23,388 nucleotides of DNA, taken from NCBI RefSeq assembly GCF_003243515.1, contig NZ_QFRA01000028.1:1-23388 (forward strand). Reading direction: 5' to 3'. Position numbers and translations under genes: made by a program. The notes under the pieces are model-generated. The model searched no databases and was not told where the DNA came from. It worked only from the letters and a program-made list of their open reading frames with translations. How positions within the stretch are numbered: position 1 is the first letter of the stretch; each line of letters begins with the position of its first letter. Positions 1 through 6,184 of this stretch are shown one piece after another. Source of the stretch: Corynebacterium kroppenstedtii. Lineage in GTDB: Bacteria; Actinomycetota; Actinomycetes; Mycobacteriales; Mycobacteriaceae.

Positions 1-2
1 TG

Positions 3-752
3 GGCTTAAGTTCGCTCGAAGTTGGGTACGTGACGACGGCGCTCGCTATTCCGATTATTCTGTTCTCACCTGTGGCTATTCAGCTGGGTAAGAAGATCAA
101 AGTCTCCGCTATTCAGGCCCTGGGAATGATCATTATTGCCGCTGGCCTGCTCCTCGGCCTGAAGTTGAACTCCAACTCCGGCTGGGTGGACATCATTCCG
201 ATGTACATCGTGGTCGGCATTGGTACAGGGCTGATGCTTCCGCACTTGATGGATGTTGCTGTCTCTGTTGTTGCTCCGCGTAAAACGGGTACCGCGACGG
301 GTATTGCCAACACAGCTTTCCCCTTGGGGACGAGTTTCGGTGTGGCTATTTATGGCGCAATTCTGACAGCGGCGACATCATCGGGGCTGAAGGCTGTGTC
401 CTTCCCGACGGCATCGGTGATGAATATGCAAGCAGGTGCGCAGCAGTTGCCACCGGGGGCTCCTGCGCCTGCGCCTCAGCTGCCACCGGGAGCGGTGTTG
501 TCGCCGGATAAATCGACCATCACGATGGATGCTCCGCAAAAGATTGTCGATTTAGCGTCGAGTGGACAGTTCCCGCTGATTCGCCAGCATGCCCCGATGT
601 TTGCTGACAAGGCTTTGGAGTCGTACATCAACGGATTACATAACGTGCTGATTATTGCCGCGGTTTTGGCTGCTGTTGGTGCTCTTGTCGCACTGATCTT
701 TATCCGCGACAAAGATCGTTATGAGGTTCGGAGTCAAAAAGAAAACAGTTAA
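3..752 (+). CDS. MFS transporter, DHA2/EmrB-like, C-terminal part (5' truncated by window)
   Basis: The frame is open from the first bases of the window, so the true start lies upstream and only about 249 residues are visible. Hydrophobic segments follow one another: an IPIILFSPVA segment, an AIQALGMIIIAAGLLLGL segment, a YIVVGIGTGLMLPHL segment, a TATGIANTAFPLGTSFGVAIYG segment, then a loop and a last LIIAAVLAAVGALVALIFI helix ending in RDKDRYEVRSQKENS. Gly/Pro-rich helices with a GTATGIAN-type motif are typical of the C-terminal half of 14-TM drug:H+ antiporters. The large loop before the last helix is Pro/Ala-rich and contains QLPPGA twice, as in many actinobacterial DHA2 exporters. The substrate cannot be told. 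An inverted repeat follows the stop codon. Family confidence is good, exact subfamily moderate. Confidence 0.8.
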   Translation, partial: GLSSLEVGYVTTALAIPIILFSPVAIQLGKKIKVSAIQALGMIIIAAGLLLGLKLNSNSGWVDIIPMYIVVGIGTGLMLPHLMDVAVSVVAPRKTGTATGIANTAFPLGTSFGVAIYGAILTAATSSGLKAVSFPTASVMNMQAGAQQLPPGAPAPAPQLPPGAVLSPDKSTITMDAPQKIVDLASSGQFPLIRQHAPMFADKALESYINGLHNVLIIAAVLAAVGALVALIFIRDKDRYEVRSQKENS

Positions 753-766
753 GGGTTATCTTTAAT

Positions 767-781
767 AGTGGAACGTCCACT
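767..781. repeat. Inverted repeat AGTGGA-ACG-TCCACT downstream of the MFS gene
   Basis: AGTGGA and TCCACT are perfect 6-base arms around ACG, 14 bases after the transporter stop codon. A related half-site string GTGGACGTGGAAC lies near 812-826. There is no T-run after the arms, so an intrinsic terminator is weakly supported. A regulator operator is possible but unproven. Confidence 0.4.
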
Positions 782-979
782 TAAACATATAGCTGTGGCC
801 GTTATTTCTGTGGTGGACGTGGAACTATCTTAATGGAAATTATGCTGTAAAGAAACAGTAACATTTGATCAAGAACAGTTTCGTCATTGCGAGGAATGAG
901 CTAGTATCAGTTCATACAGTGAGTATGCTGCTACTCATGTTCCATATGCTCCCCATTGATTGAAAAGGTTTCTAGGACG

Positions 980-1867
980 ATGAGTCACATCGATTTATAT
1001 AGCGAGCTTTCTTTGGATCGCTCGATGGATAGTGATGAGATTGATAGACGGTTAGCTCAACAGCTTGCAGAAACTCCCGAGAGTGACAATGCGCGCCGGG
1101 ATATGTTGGCGACCTCGCGAGCTATCTTGGGTAATTCGCAGCGCCGGGCTACTTACGATAGTGGTCTAGCTGATCCCAACTCGCCCGAGTGGACTGTTCG
1201 CCGTTTGCACAGCCTAGCTAGTGGTCAAGACGTTGATTCAAATGGTTCCGTGACATCAGGCTTCACCTCTACGCAAGCCGACACTGGTAATTCGTCAGCG
1301 GAGTCTACAGGCGAAGGAAATTTTGCTAGGCATTCGGTACAGCCATACGAATCGTCGAGTGTGTCACCAAGCTCGTTTAACCGAAATGGGGGTGGTTTCG
1401 GAAACGGTGGTAACAATTCTGGAGCGAACAATTCGCCGACAGGCTTTCAGGCCAACGGTTTTGGTAGTTCACAACCGCATAGCGGAAATAATGCCTTTGG
1501 ACAATCGAGTTCGTCATCATCTGTCAACATTGATTTACCAAAATTCGCGGTAAGCCCAGAGCGTAAACGCCGTGAATCGCTGATGTGGACCATCGGTCTG
1601 GGGATTATTGCCATTGTGTGGCTGTATCTGGGTATTCGGCTGGTTGCGTTTACATCAGGATCTTCATCATCGGGCGATGATAGCTGGATGTCCGACCTTG
1701 TTGACTCAGCGAATACAGCTGACGCTTTGTTGGGTGTTCTCTTAATCATCGTGTTTACTCTGCTTCACACCGTTGCCATGCTCGTGTTTTTGCAGCTGTT
1801 TTGGAACATCCGCGTCTTGTTGTGGAAAATAGTTCACAAGGATGGTGCCCAGTCGACCGGTAAATAA
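980..1867 (+). CDS. J-domain-like protein with two C-terminal transmembrane helices
   Basis: I chose ATG 980 (MSHIDLYSELSL) over the in-frame TTG at 956 because the family-like sequence begins there and AAAAGG lies 11 bases upstream; the product is 295 residues. Residues 1-65 resemble a degenerate DnaJ J-domain: LYSELSLDRSMDSDEI, then an Ala/Arg helix and AILGNSQRRATYD, which matches the end of helix III. The HPD tripeptide that stimulates Hsp70 is absent. A low-complexity Ser/Gly/Asn-rich linker runs from about 85 to 190. Two membrane helices follow (MWTIGLGIIAIVWLYLGI and LLGVLLIIVFTLLHTVAMLVF). J-like N-termini with membrane tails occur in corynebacterial proteins of unknown role. Its gene stands alone, ending at a terminator shared with the convergent lipoprotein gene. 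Confidence 0.7.
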   Translation: MSHIDLYSELSLDRSMDSDEIDRRLAQQLAETPESDNARRDMLATSRAILGNSQRRATYDSGLADPNSPEWTVRRLHSLASGQDVDSNGSVTSGFTSTQADTGNSSAESTGEGNFARHSVQPYESSSVSPSSFNRNGGGFGNGGNNSGANNSPTGFQANGFGSSQPHSGNNAFGQSSSSSSVNIDLPKFAVSPERKRRESLMWTIGLGIIAIVWLYLGIRLVAFTSGSSSSGDDSWMSDLVDSANTADALLGVLLIIVFTLLHTVAMLVFLQLFWNIRVLLWKIVHKDGAQSTGK

Positions 1868-1912
1868 TATTTTATCGGTTGCTGGAATTGAACCATGCTA
1901 AGGCATGAAAGT

Positions 1913-1952
1913 GCCCTTCTCGGTGCAAGAATTACCACTGGGAAGGGCTTTT
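1913..1952 (+). terminator. Intrinsic terminator after the J-domain-like gene
   Basis: GCCCTTCTCGGTG (1913-1925) pairs over all 13 positions with CACTGGGAAGGGC (1936-1948) if two G-U pairs are allowed. The loop is 10 bases and TTTT follows directly. It lies between convergent genes and may serve both directions, though the reverse T-run is poor. Confidence 0.8.
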
Positions 1953-1993
1953 CAGTATTTATATATCTGCGTTCTTTGGGTGTGCGAGTAGTA

Positions 1994-2356
1994 TTACTCT
2001 TTCGTCAAGGTCAACTCCTCATCATTTTCACCCTTAAGAATGAGAGATTTTCCTTCAAATTTATACTCGGCCACATCATCTTGGGTAACGGACCGCTTTT
2101 GCTGATTGGTGAGTGACCATGAACTGTCCTTACCAAGATCGCCCTTAAGTATTACCAGCGCTCGTTTAGCGCGGTTTACTTTACCCTCTAGTTTGGCTTC
2201 AAGGTCATCGCCGTCAACCTTTAATATCACTTCACGTCCGCTTGAGTCGGAGTTACTCCATTTTCCATCGGAAAGCTTGTCGCTCGATGAACATCCAGAG
2301 AGTAAAACTGCGGAGACAAGGGAAATGCTAACGAGAGGGAGCAGTTTGTTGCGCAT
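1994..2356 (-). CDS. Small secreted lipoprotein of unknown function
   Basis: The reading frame is open to 2407, but ATG 2356 is preferred because it places a classic lipoprotein signal at the N-terminus: MRNKLLPLV, a hydrophobic core SISLVSAVLL, then the lipobox LSGC with Cys about residue 22, followed by SSSDKLSDG. The mature part is about 100 residues, charged and polar (GKWSNSDSSGREVILKVDGDDLEAKLEGK... ending ENDEELTLTKE), with no recognised domain and no further cysteine. It should be lipid-anchored to the outer face of the cytoplasmic membrane. No good Shine-Dalgarno is visible before either start. The next gene upstream on the same strand is the frameshifted membrane-protein gene. Confidence 0.7.
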   Translation of the reverse strand: MRNKLLPLVSISLVSAVLLSGCSSSDKLSDGKWSNSDSSGREVILKVDGDDLEAKLEGKVNRAKRALVILKGDLGKDSSWSLTNQQKRSVTQDDVAEYKFEGKSLILKGENDEELTLTKE

Positions 2357-2422
2357 TGGGGGCCTAATCTTTGTAAATGGGGAGACGCTTAGGGAGCTTT
2401 GGGTCATGTCGGTGTGATTGAG

Positions 2423-2447
2423 GCGCTAACCCGTGTTGCGCTAACCC
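2423..2447. repeat. 10-base direct repeat GCGCTAACCC, two copies 15 bases apart
   Basis: GCGCTAACCC occurs at 2423-2432 and again at 2438-2447, separated by GTGTT. The second copy covers the stop codon of the membrane-protein gene. Function unknown. Confidence 0.6.
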
Positions 2448-3150
2448 CAGCCATTTTCCTCAGTCTGGGGGTTTGAGGTATTCCCGTTGGTCTGTTGTGG
2501 CTGATTGTATCCGTTAGCCACGCCAGGATTTTGGTAGTTGGAGGGATTTGGTTGCCGGCCTCCTCCTTGTCCCGGAGCGCTGAATTGTGACTGTGGGGCT
2601 TGGTTCTGTGGGGTGTAACCGATGTACTGGTTGAACCCGTTGGAGAAGTTAGTCACTTCTGTGTGGGCCAGGGCAGAAAGATCGACTTCGTCTTGGCCAC
2701 CAAAGTTATCGGCAATCACCAGCCTCGATCGGTATGAGTTGGCAGCTAGACAAATGGTGAGCAGCATGCAAATCAGGGACACGATCAGGATGAGTGGGCT
2801 GATCGTTCCGTTGGGATGTTCGCTGTAGTATTCGTCGATTCCCGGTTTCTGCGCATGGAAAGAGCTGATAAACCAAATCAGACTGAGAACAAAAAGGAAC
2901 GCGAGGTAATTAAGTAGGTGAGATCAAACGTTTTCTTTGTCTCGGTGTGAGATACCGAGCCCAACTCGCTGTTATTGAGCCGATTACCGATGGGGATTAA
3001 ACCGAATAATAAACGTGGCCGGTTAATAGCAATGCGCTGATCAGTAACCGCTAACGTGGTTTTCTGCCAGAAGGTAATCAGCCTCGATGGGGCCTTAGTA
3101 AGGTGAACGCCATTTTCGTTGGGACGTAAAGAAACGTTGAGATCAGACAT
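2441..3150 (-). pseudogene. Two-TM membrane protein gene with N-terminal PH-like domain, frameshifted
   Basis: The minus-strand frame from ATG 3150 (MSDLNVSLRPNENGVHL) runs 90 codons and stops at 2878. In the -1 frame the sequence continues without interruption: a hydrophobic VLSLIWFISSF stretch, FHAQKPGIDEYYSEHPNG, a second helix ISPLILIVSLICMLLTICLAA, then a Q/N/P/G-rich tail ending QTEENGWG at 2441. The two frames overlap only between about 2880 and 2925, and an A5 run (T5 in the gene) at 2891-2895 lies there; one more base in it would join them into a 236-residue protein. The N-terminal half (WQKTTLAVTDQRIAINRPRL) resembles bacterial PH-like domains, a tentative match. As given the gene is broken; a sequencing error is a real alternative. 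A separate start for the second half is unlikely because its first helix precedes any good start codon. Confidence 0.65.
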
Positions 3151-3193
3151 ATTCTACTTTTATCACTGTCGCTAACTTCGGTCAATGGCCTTA

Positions 3194-3206
3194 GGGTACG
3201 GTACCC
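3194..3206. promoter_or_regulatory. Perfect palindrome GGGTAC-G-GTACCC, candidate operator
   Basis: Thirteen bases of perfect dyad symmetry lie in the 210-base spacer between the start of the membrane-protein gene and tRNA-Asn, about 44 bases upstream of that gene's ATG. It is too short for a terminator and has no T-run. An operator is inferred only from position and symmetry. Confidence 0.35.
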
Positions 3207-3301
3207 GCATTATGGTGAGCGTCGTATGGATGGATGAGGCGGCGACATTATGGAACCGTACTTAGCGGTTCGCGTGCTTAAGCGCAGTTCAATCCATTGA
3301 T

Positions 3302-3330
3302 TTGCCTCTGCTGTGGTCTCTCTGTACAGT
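3302..3330 (+). promoter_or_regulatory. Promoter of tRNA-Asn
   Basis: TTGCCT at 3302-3307 and TACAGT at 3325-3330 are spaced by 17 bases and resemble a sigma-70 -35/-10 pair. Transcription would start near 3337, about 24 bases before the mature tRNA. Confidence 0.55.
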
Positions 3331-3360
3331 TCTATCTCGTTGCGGACATCATCCGCACAA

Positions 3361-3433
3361 TCCCCCATAGCTCAATTGGCAGAGCATTCGACTGTTAATC
3401 GAAGGGTTACTGGTTCGAGTCCAGTTGGGGGAG
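3361..3433 (+). tRNA. tRNA-Asn (anticodon GUU)
   Basis: A full cloverleaf of 73 bases: acceptor stem TCCCCCA/TGGGGGA, D-arm TAGCTCAATTGGCAGAGCA, anticodon stem TCGAC/ATCGA type with loop CTGTTAA giving anticodon GTT, and T-arm with GGTTCGAGTCC. Discriminator is G3433 and CCA is not encoded. A small perfect hairpin TGCGGA/TCCGCA (3341-3357) sits in the precursor leader three bases before the mature 5' end, within reach of RNase P. Confidence 0.95.
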
Positions 3434-3446
3434 CTATTTCATATCT

Positions 3447-3475
3447 GCGGGTGTGTTCCGGCCCGCGTTTTCTAT
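3447..3475 (+). terminator. Terminator after tRNA-Asn
   Basis: GCGGG (3447-3451) pairs with CCCGC (3462-3466) around a 10-base loop, followed by GTTTTCTATTTTT. The short stem and T-rich tail fit an intrinsic terminator. Confidence 0.6.
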
Positions 3476-3576
3476 TTTTACGCTTTTACCTGGCTGCTTA
3501 ACCGTGTCCGTTATCTGACGTAGAAACCGGGTGAAACAATAGCGGTATTCTCCCGATCGTTTGCTATCATCCTCAC

Positions 3577-3650
3577 GGGGCTATAGCTCAGTAGGTTAGA
3601 GCCACGGACTCATAATCCGTTGGTCGCGGGTTCGAGCCCCGCTGGCCCCA
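3577..3650 (+). tRNA. tRNA with CAU anticodon: tRNA-Met or lysidine-type tRNA-Ile2
   Basis: A 74-base cloverleaf: acceptor GGGGCTA pairs with TGGCCCC (one G-U), D-arm TAGCTCAGTAGGTTAGAGC, anticodon stem ACGGA/TCCGT with loop CTCATAA, and T-arm CGGGTTCGAGCCCCG. Discriminator is A3650 and CCA is not encoded. The first acceptor pair is G-C, so it is not the initiator tRNA. A CAU anticodon is used by elongator Met and by Ile2 (lysidine-modified by TilS); sequence alone does not separate them for me. Confidence 0.9.
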
Positions 3651-3654
3651 CATC

Positions 3655-3688
3655 ATCCCTTGTCTATTCTCGTAGGCAAGGGATTTTT
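3655..3688 (+). terminator. Strong terminator after the CAU tRNA
   Basis: ATCCCTTGTCTA (3655-3666) pairs with TAGGCAAGGGAT (3673-3684), 12 base pairs with one G-U, loop TTCTCG, then a T-run to 3688. It isolates the tRNA from the channel gene that starts 32 bases later. Confidence 0.9.
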
Positions 3689-3719
3689 AGCTTCACATGG
3701 TTCAGATTGGTGAATAACC

Positions 3720-4478
3720 ATGGACATTATCTCCGTCTACCGCATTATCGACTTAACCGGCGTCTTCATCAACGGCATTCTGGGAGGCGCCATAGCGCGT
3801 CGCCGAAAATTCGACGCTATCGGATTCGGCCTCCTCGTGATCTTGTCGGGCCTTGGCGGCGGCTTACTCCGAGATACGCTCCTTCAAAACGGCCTCCCCG
3901 CCGCATTAAAAGAACCCATTTACCTCGGTGTCGCATTATCCGGCGGACTCGTCGCCATGACAGTGTCGCTAGAGCGAGAACAATGGAACAAACTTCTCAA
4001 AATCGGTGACGGCATCGTCCTTGGAGTGTGGGCAGTAACCGGAACGATAAAAGCCTTCAATGCCGGGTTGTTATGGCCCTCCGCAATGCTTCTCGGCATG
4101 ATCACCGCAGTCGGCGGCGGAATGATCCGAGACATCACCATCGGCGTTGTCCCCGCGATTTTCGGCGGCAACACTCTGTATGCCACGTCGGCACTTCTCG
4201 GCAGCGGGATGATGGTGCTCTTCAACAACTTCCAGCTTCAAACCGTGGGCATGGTGGTCTCAGCGTTGTTTGCTTCCATCTTGTCCATCGTCGCTTATTT
4301 CAAAGGATGGGGGCTGCCGAATAACCCCGATTGGGCACCAGTCACCATGACAGCAGGTCAACTCCGGCGGCTCATGCTTACGCGCGCTATGGTTGAACCC
4401 GATGAACGATTGGCCCGTAAACAACGCCGCAAGCTCCGTCGACGGAAAGATGACGGGGGATCCGACTCGAGTATTTGA
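3720..4478 (+). CDS. Trimeric intracellular cation channel family (UPF0126) membrane protein
   Basis: A 252-residue polytopic membrane protein made of two internal repeats, each a three-helix unit carrying the family signature GGG-x2-RD: GGGLLRD at 46-52 and GGGMIRD at 132-138. Prokaryotic TRIC (UPF0126/YadS-like) proteins form trimeric K+-permeable channels in the cytoplasmic membrane. The C-terminal 40 residues are a basic cytoplasmic tail (RKQRRKLRRRKDDGG). The start ATG 3720 gives MDIISVYRIIDLTGVF, the normal N-terminus of the family; the upstream ribosome site is weak. Its 3' end overlaps the start of the serine hydrolase gene by about 77 bases in another frame, so the two are probably translated from one message. 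Confidence 0.9.
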   Translation: MDIISVYRIIDLTGVFINGILGGAIARRRKFDAIGFGLLVILSGLGGGLLRDTLLQNGLPAALKEPIYLGVALSGGLVAMTVSLEREQWNKLLKIGDGIVLGVWAVTGTIKAFNAGLLWPSAMLLGMITAVGGGMIRDITIGVVPAIFGGNTLYATSALLGSGMMVLFNNFQLQTVGMVVSALFASILSIVAYFKGWGLPNNPDWAPVTMTAGQLRRLMLTRAMVEPDERLARKQRRKLRRRKDDGGSDSSI

Positions 4479-5196
4479 GCTCGCTAGCGTCACCAAACTC
4501 CTGACTTCCCGCGCTGTGTTGGTCGCGGTGGAAGAGGGAGTCTGCGACCTAACAACATCCGTAGGTCCTGCGACGGTAGCGCACCTACTTGCCCACGCTA
4601 GCGGTGTTGGATTTGCCACAACCGAACCCGAAAAGGCCCCGGAAACTCGACGCATCTACTCCTCAGCCGGCTACGAGATTCTCGCGGACTACATCGAAAA
4701 AGAAACCGAGATCCCCTTCCCGGAGTATCTACAAGAAGCCGTATGCCAGCCCCTGGGAATGACGCAGACCGAACTTTATGGATCGGCTGGCCACGGTGCG
4801 CGTTCGACACTGCACGACATGGATTTGTTCGCCCAGGAAATGATGAACCCCCAATTGGTGGCGGACCCCCACTATGAAGTGTGGTACCCGGATCTGGCGG
4901 GCGTCGTCCCTGGCTACGGGATGTTCAAACCATGTCCATGGGCTCTGGGGCCTGAAGTGAAGGGGAAGAAAGGACTCCTACGTGAACGCGGAGGATCGGG
5001 CCGCGAACACTGGACCGGCACAGTATTGCCCCCGCACACCGTCGGCCATTTCGGCCAGAGTGGAACATTCCTGTGGACCGTCCCGGGTGAGCACTACGCC
5101 ATGGTTCTCACCGACCGAGACTTTGGTGACTGGGCTAAGCCATTGTGGAGCACATGGAATGATGCACGGGCTCGAGAACTCGGATACGGCGTGTAG
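4402..5196 (+). CDS. Beta-lactamase-fold serine hydrolase (class C / PBP-like)
   Basis: About 264 residues of the serine beta-lactamase-like family (Pfam Beta-lactamase). The nucleophile motif S-x-x-K is ASVTKLLT with Ser29 and Lys32; a second motif YSS near residue 95 (IYSSAGYEILADYIEKET) replaces Y-x-N; and HFGQSGTF near 210 corresponds to the third, H/K-T-G-like box. LLAHASG and PLGMTQT are further family landmarks. Start choice: MNDWPVNNAA at 4402 keeps the DWPV-x-N-A-A segment common to actinobacterial homologues; TTG 4393 is an alternative, and ATG 4450 would delete conserved sequence. No signal peptide is seen, suggesting a cytoplasmic esterase or peptidase; the substrate is unknown. 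Translation is probably coupled to the overlapping channel gene. Confidence 0.85.
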   Translation: MNDWPVNNAASSVDGKMTGDPTRVFELASVTKLLTSRAVLVAVEEGVCDLTTSVGPATVAHLLAHASGVGFATTEPEKAPETRRIYSSAGYEILADYIEKETEIPFPEYLQEAVCQPLGMTQTELYGSAGHGARSTLHDMDLFAQEMMNPQLVADPHYEVWYPDLAGVVPGYGMFKPCPWALGPEVKGKKGLLRERGGSGREHWTGTVLPPHTVGHFGQSGTFLWTVPGEHYAMVLTDRDFGDWAKPLWSTWNDARARELGYGV

Positions 5197-5410
5197 CTCA
5201 TCGGTTGTTACAGACCATGAGCGGGCCATGAGCAGGGGAGGGGCTACTAACGAGGGATTCCTCGGCTGGCACCATCAGTCACGCTAGTTAACACACGCAA
5301 CACGCGTTATCACCTGCGCTTATGCAGCAAACCCACACGGGGGATAAAGCCCTACTTGAGGTTGCGACGTCGGGAATTTGTTCCGGAATATGGGGAAAAG
5401 CAAGCCGTCG

Positions 5411-5449
5411 GAGCTGGAGGGGAAGCCAGCTCACCGCGCTTCTTGGTGA
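5411..5449 (+). promoter_or_regulatory. Two adjoining hairpins in the leader of the DUF3145-like gene
   Basis: The 272-base spacer 5197-5468 has no gene. Just before the ribosome site it holds GAGCTGG (5411-5417) pairing with CCAGCTC (5426-5432), and TCACC (5431-5435) pairing with GGTGA (5445-5449). The stems share two bases, so only one can form fully. A further hairpin CGAGG/CCTCG is at 5251-5264. No known riboswitch was recognised. Confidence 0.35.
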
Positions 5450-5468
5450 CAACCTAAGGAGAACGGTG

Positions 5469-5809
5469 ATGATTTACGTCAACAACGGTGGGGCCGAATT
5501 GGTGCGCCAACTTTTGCGTACCGGCGAGTCCTTTTGCGTTATTGAATACGGAAAAACATGTGGAGGTTTACGCCGAGCCTAGGGCTGCATGTTGCTGATA
5601 TTGATGAATTAGGGAACGTCGTTCTGACGGAGCATCGGCTTCGCGCGATTCTTGCCGAGGCAGCAACTCGGGAGGACATCGACGCTGCCATTCGCAGCGC
5701 ATTAGGTGAAGCCTGGAATTACGCTCCAGAGCTAGTGCCCGCTGTCGACGACGGTGCGGGCGTGGATTTAGACCACGATTACGACGCGACGCTCGTGCGT
5801 CAAACCTGA
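5469..5809 (+). pseudogene. DUF3145-like small protein gene, frameshifted
   Basis: AAGGAG at 5456-5461 sits seven bases before ATG 5469, an excellent ribosome site. The first frame encodes MIYVNNGGAELVRQLLRTG and continues to ESFCVIEYGK, then runs off to a stop at 5582. The -1 frame continues NMWRFTPSLGLHVADIDELG, a conserved-looking segment ending at 5809. One extra A in the A5 run 5552-5556 would give EYGKNMWRFTPSLGLH and a 113-residue protein. The C-terminal part (TPSLGLH, DELGNVVLTEHRLRAIL, ALGEAWNYAPELVP) resembles the end of actinobacterial DUF3145 proteins from memory; these are about 165 residues, so the N-terminal part would be missing. The gene converges on acpM. Sequence error, pseudogene, or -1 slippage on AAA are all possible. 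Confidence 0.55.
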
Positions 5810-5824
5810 GCACCCTGTGGTGCT
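5809..5824 (+). terminator. Possible hairpin at the DUF3145/acpM convergence
   Basis: AGCACC (5809-5814) pairs perfectly with GGTGCT (5819-5824) around CTGT, starting at the last base of the stop codon. There is no T-run, so termination is only possible, perhaps Rho-assisted. Confidence 0.35.
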
Positions 5825-5857
5825 GCGGCGTTTAGCAGGCGCGTAACACCGCGGCGG

Positions 5858-6085
5858 TTACGAATCCTGCTCGATGAAGTTGACCATGTCCCTAATCGAG
5901 GTGAACGAATCGATCTGTTCTTGGTCCACGCGGCGCCCCGAATGTTCCTCGATGCCCACGCCGATATCGATTACTGATAGTGAATCCAGGCCAAGGCTAT
6001 CCAAGGTGGAGTCGAGGGTGATGTCGTCCGGGTCAACGTGCCCATATTTCGCCACAATGCTTTTGACCTCATGAAAAACGTCCAC
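5858..6085 (-). CDS. acpM: Acyl carrier protein
   Basis: A 75-residue acidic protein with the carrier-protein signature DSLGLDSLSVIDI; Ser35 in GLDSLS is the 4'-phosphopantetheine attachment site. Helix 1 (FHEVKSIVAKYG), the loop VDPDDITLDSTL, and helix 3/4 ending FTSIRDMVNFIEQ fit an ACP in full length. It would carry acyl chains as thioesters in the cytoplasm. The start is GTG 6085, the only start codon before an in-frame upstream stop; no Shine-Dalgarno is seen. It lies 99 bases downstream of aceE on the same strand, so the acetyl-CoA-making enzyme and a fatty-acyl carrier may share a message. It lacks the long C-terminal extension of mycobacterial AcpM, so the symbol is by context. The start codon lies in one arm of an 11-base inverted repeat. 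Confidence 0.85.
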   Translation of the reverse strand: MDVFHEVKSIVAKYGHVDPDDITLDSTLDSLGLDSLSVIDIGVGIEEHSGRRVDQEQIDSFTSIRDMVNFIEQDS

Positions 6086-6134
6086 GGAGCCAGGCTACCA
6101 GGCGCGAAGCCTGATGTCGTGCCCCGTGGACGTT
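6077..6134 (-). promoter_or_regulatory. 11-base inverted repeat enclosing the acpM start codon
   Basis: AACGTCCACGG (6077-6087) and CCGTGGACGTT (6124-6134) are exact complements 36 bases apart; a smaller hairpin CAGGC/GCCTG (about 6101-6115) fits inside. In the aceE-acpM transcript the 3' arm contains the acpM GTG (6083-6085), so the structure would hide the start. Confidence 0.5.
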
Positions 6135-6184
6135 CGACGACGTGTGTCGTGGACCGACCCCGTGATCAGAGCCCACCCGAGGGA

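Noticed and set aside
3361..3433. Phage or island attachment site at the tRNA-Asn or CAU tRNA 3' ends
   Set aside because: No integrase gene and no repeated tRNA 3' fragment was seen nearby.
3720..4324. Plus-strand frames 3620-4009 and 4028-4324 inside the channel gene
   Set aside because: Arg/His-rich translations without domains, shadows of the TRIC-family gene.
5197..5468. Possible riboswitch before the DUF3145-like gene
   Set aside because: Hairpins exist but I could not match any known riboswitch core, so only local stems are reported.
5322..5468. Upstream extension of the DUF3145-like frame from ATG 5322
   Set aside because: AAGGAG just before ATG 5469 marks the start, and the extra 49 residues look random.
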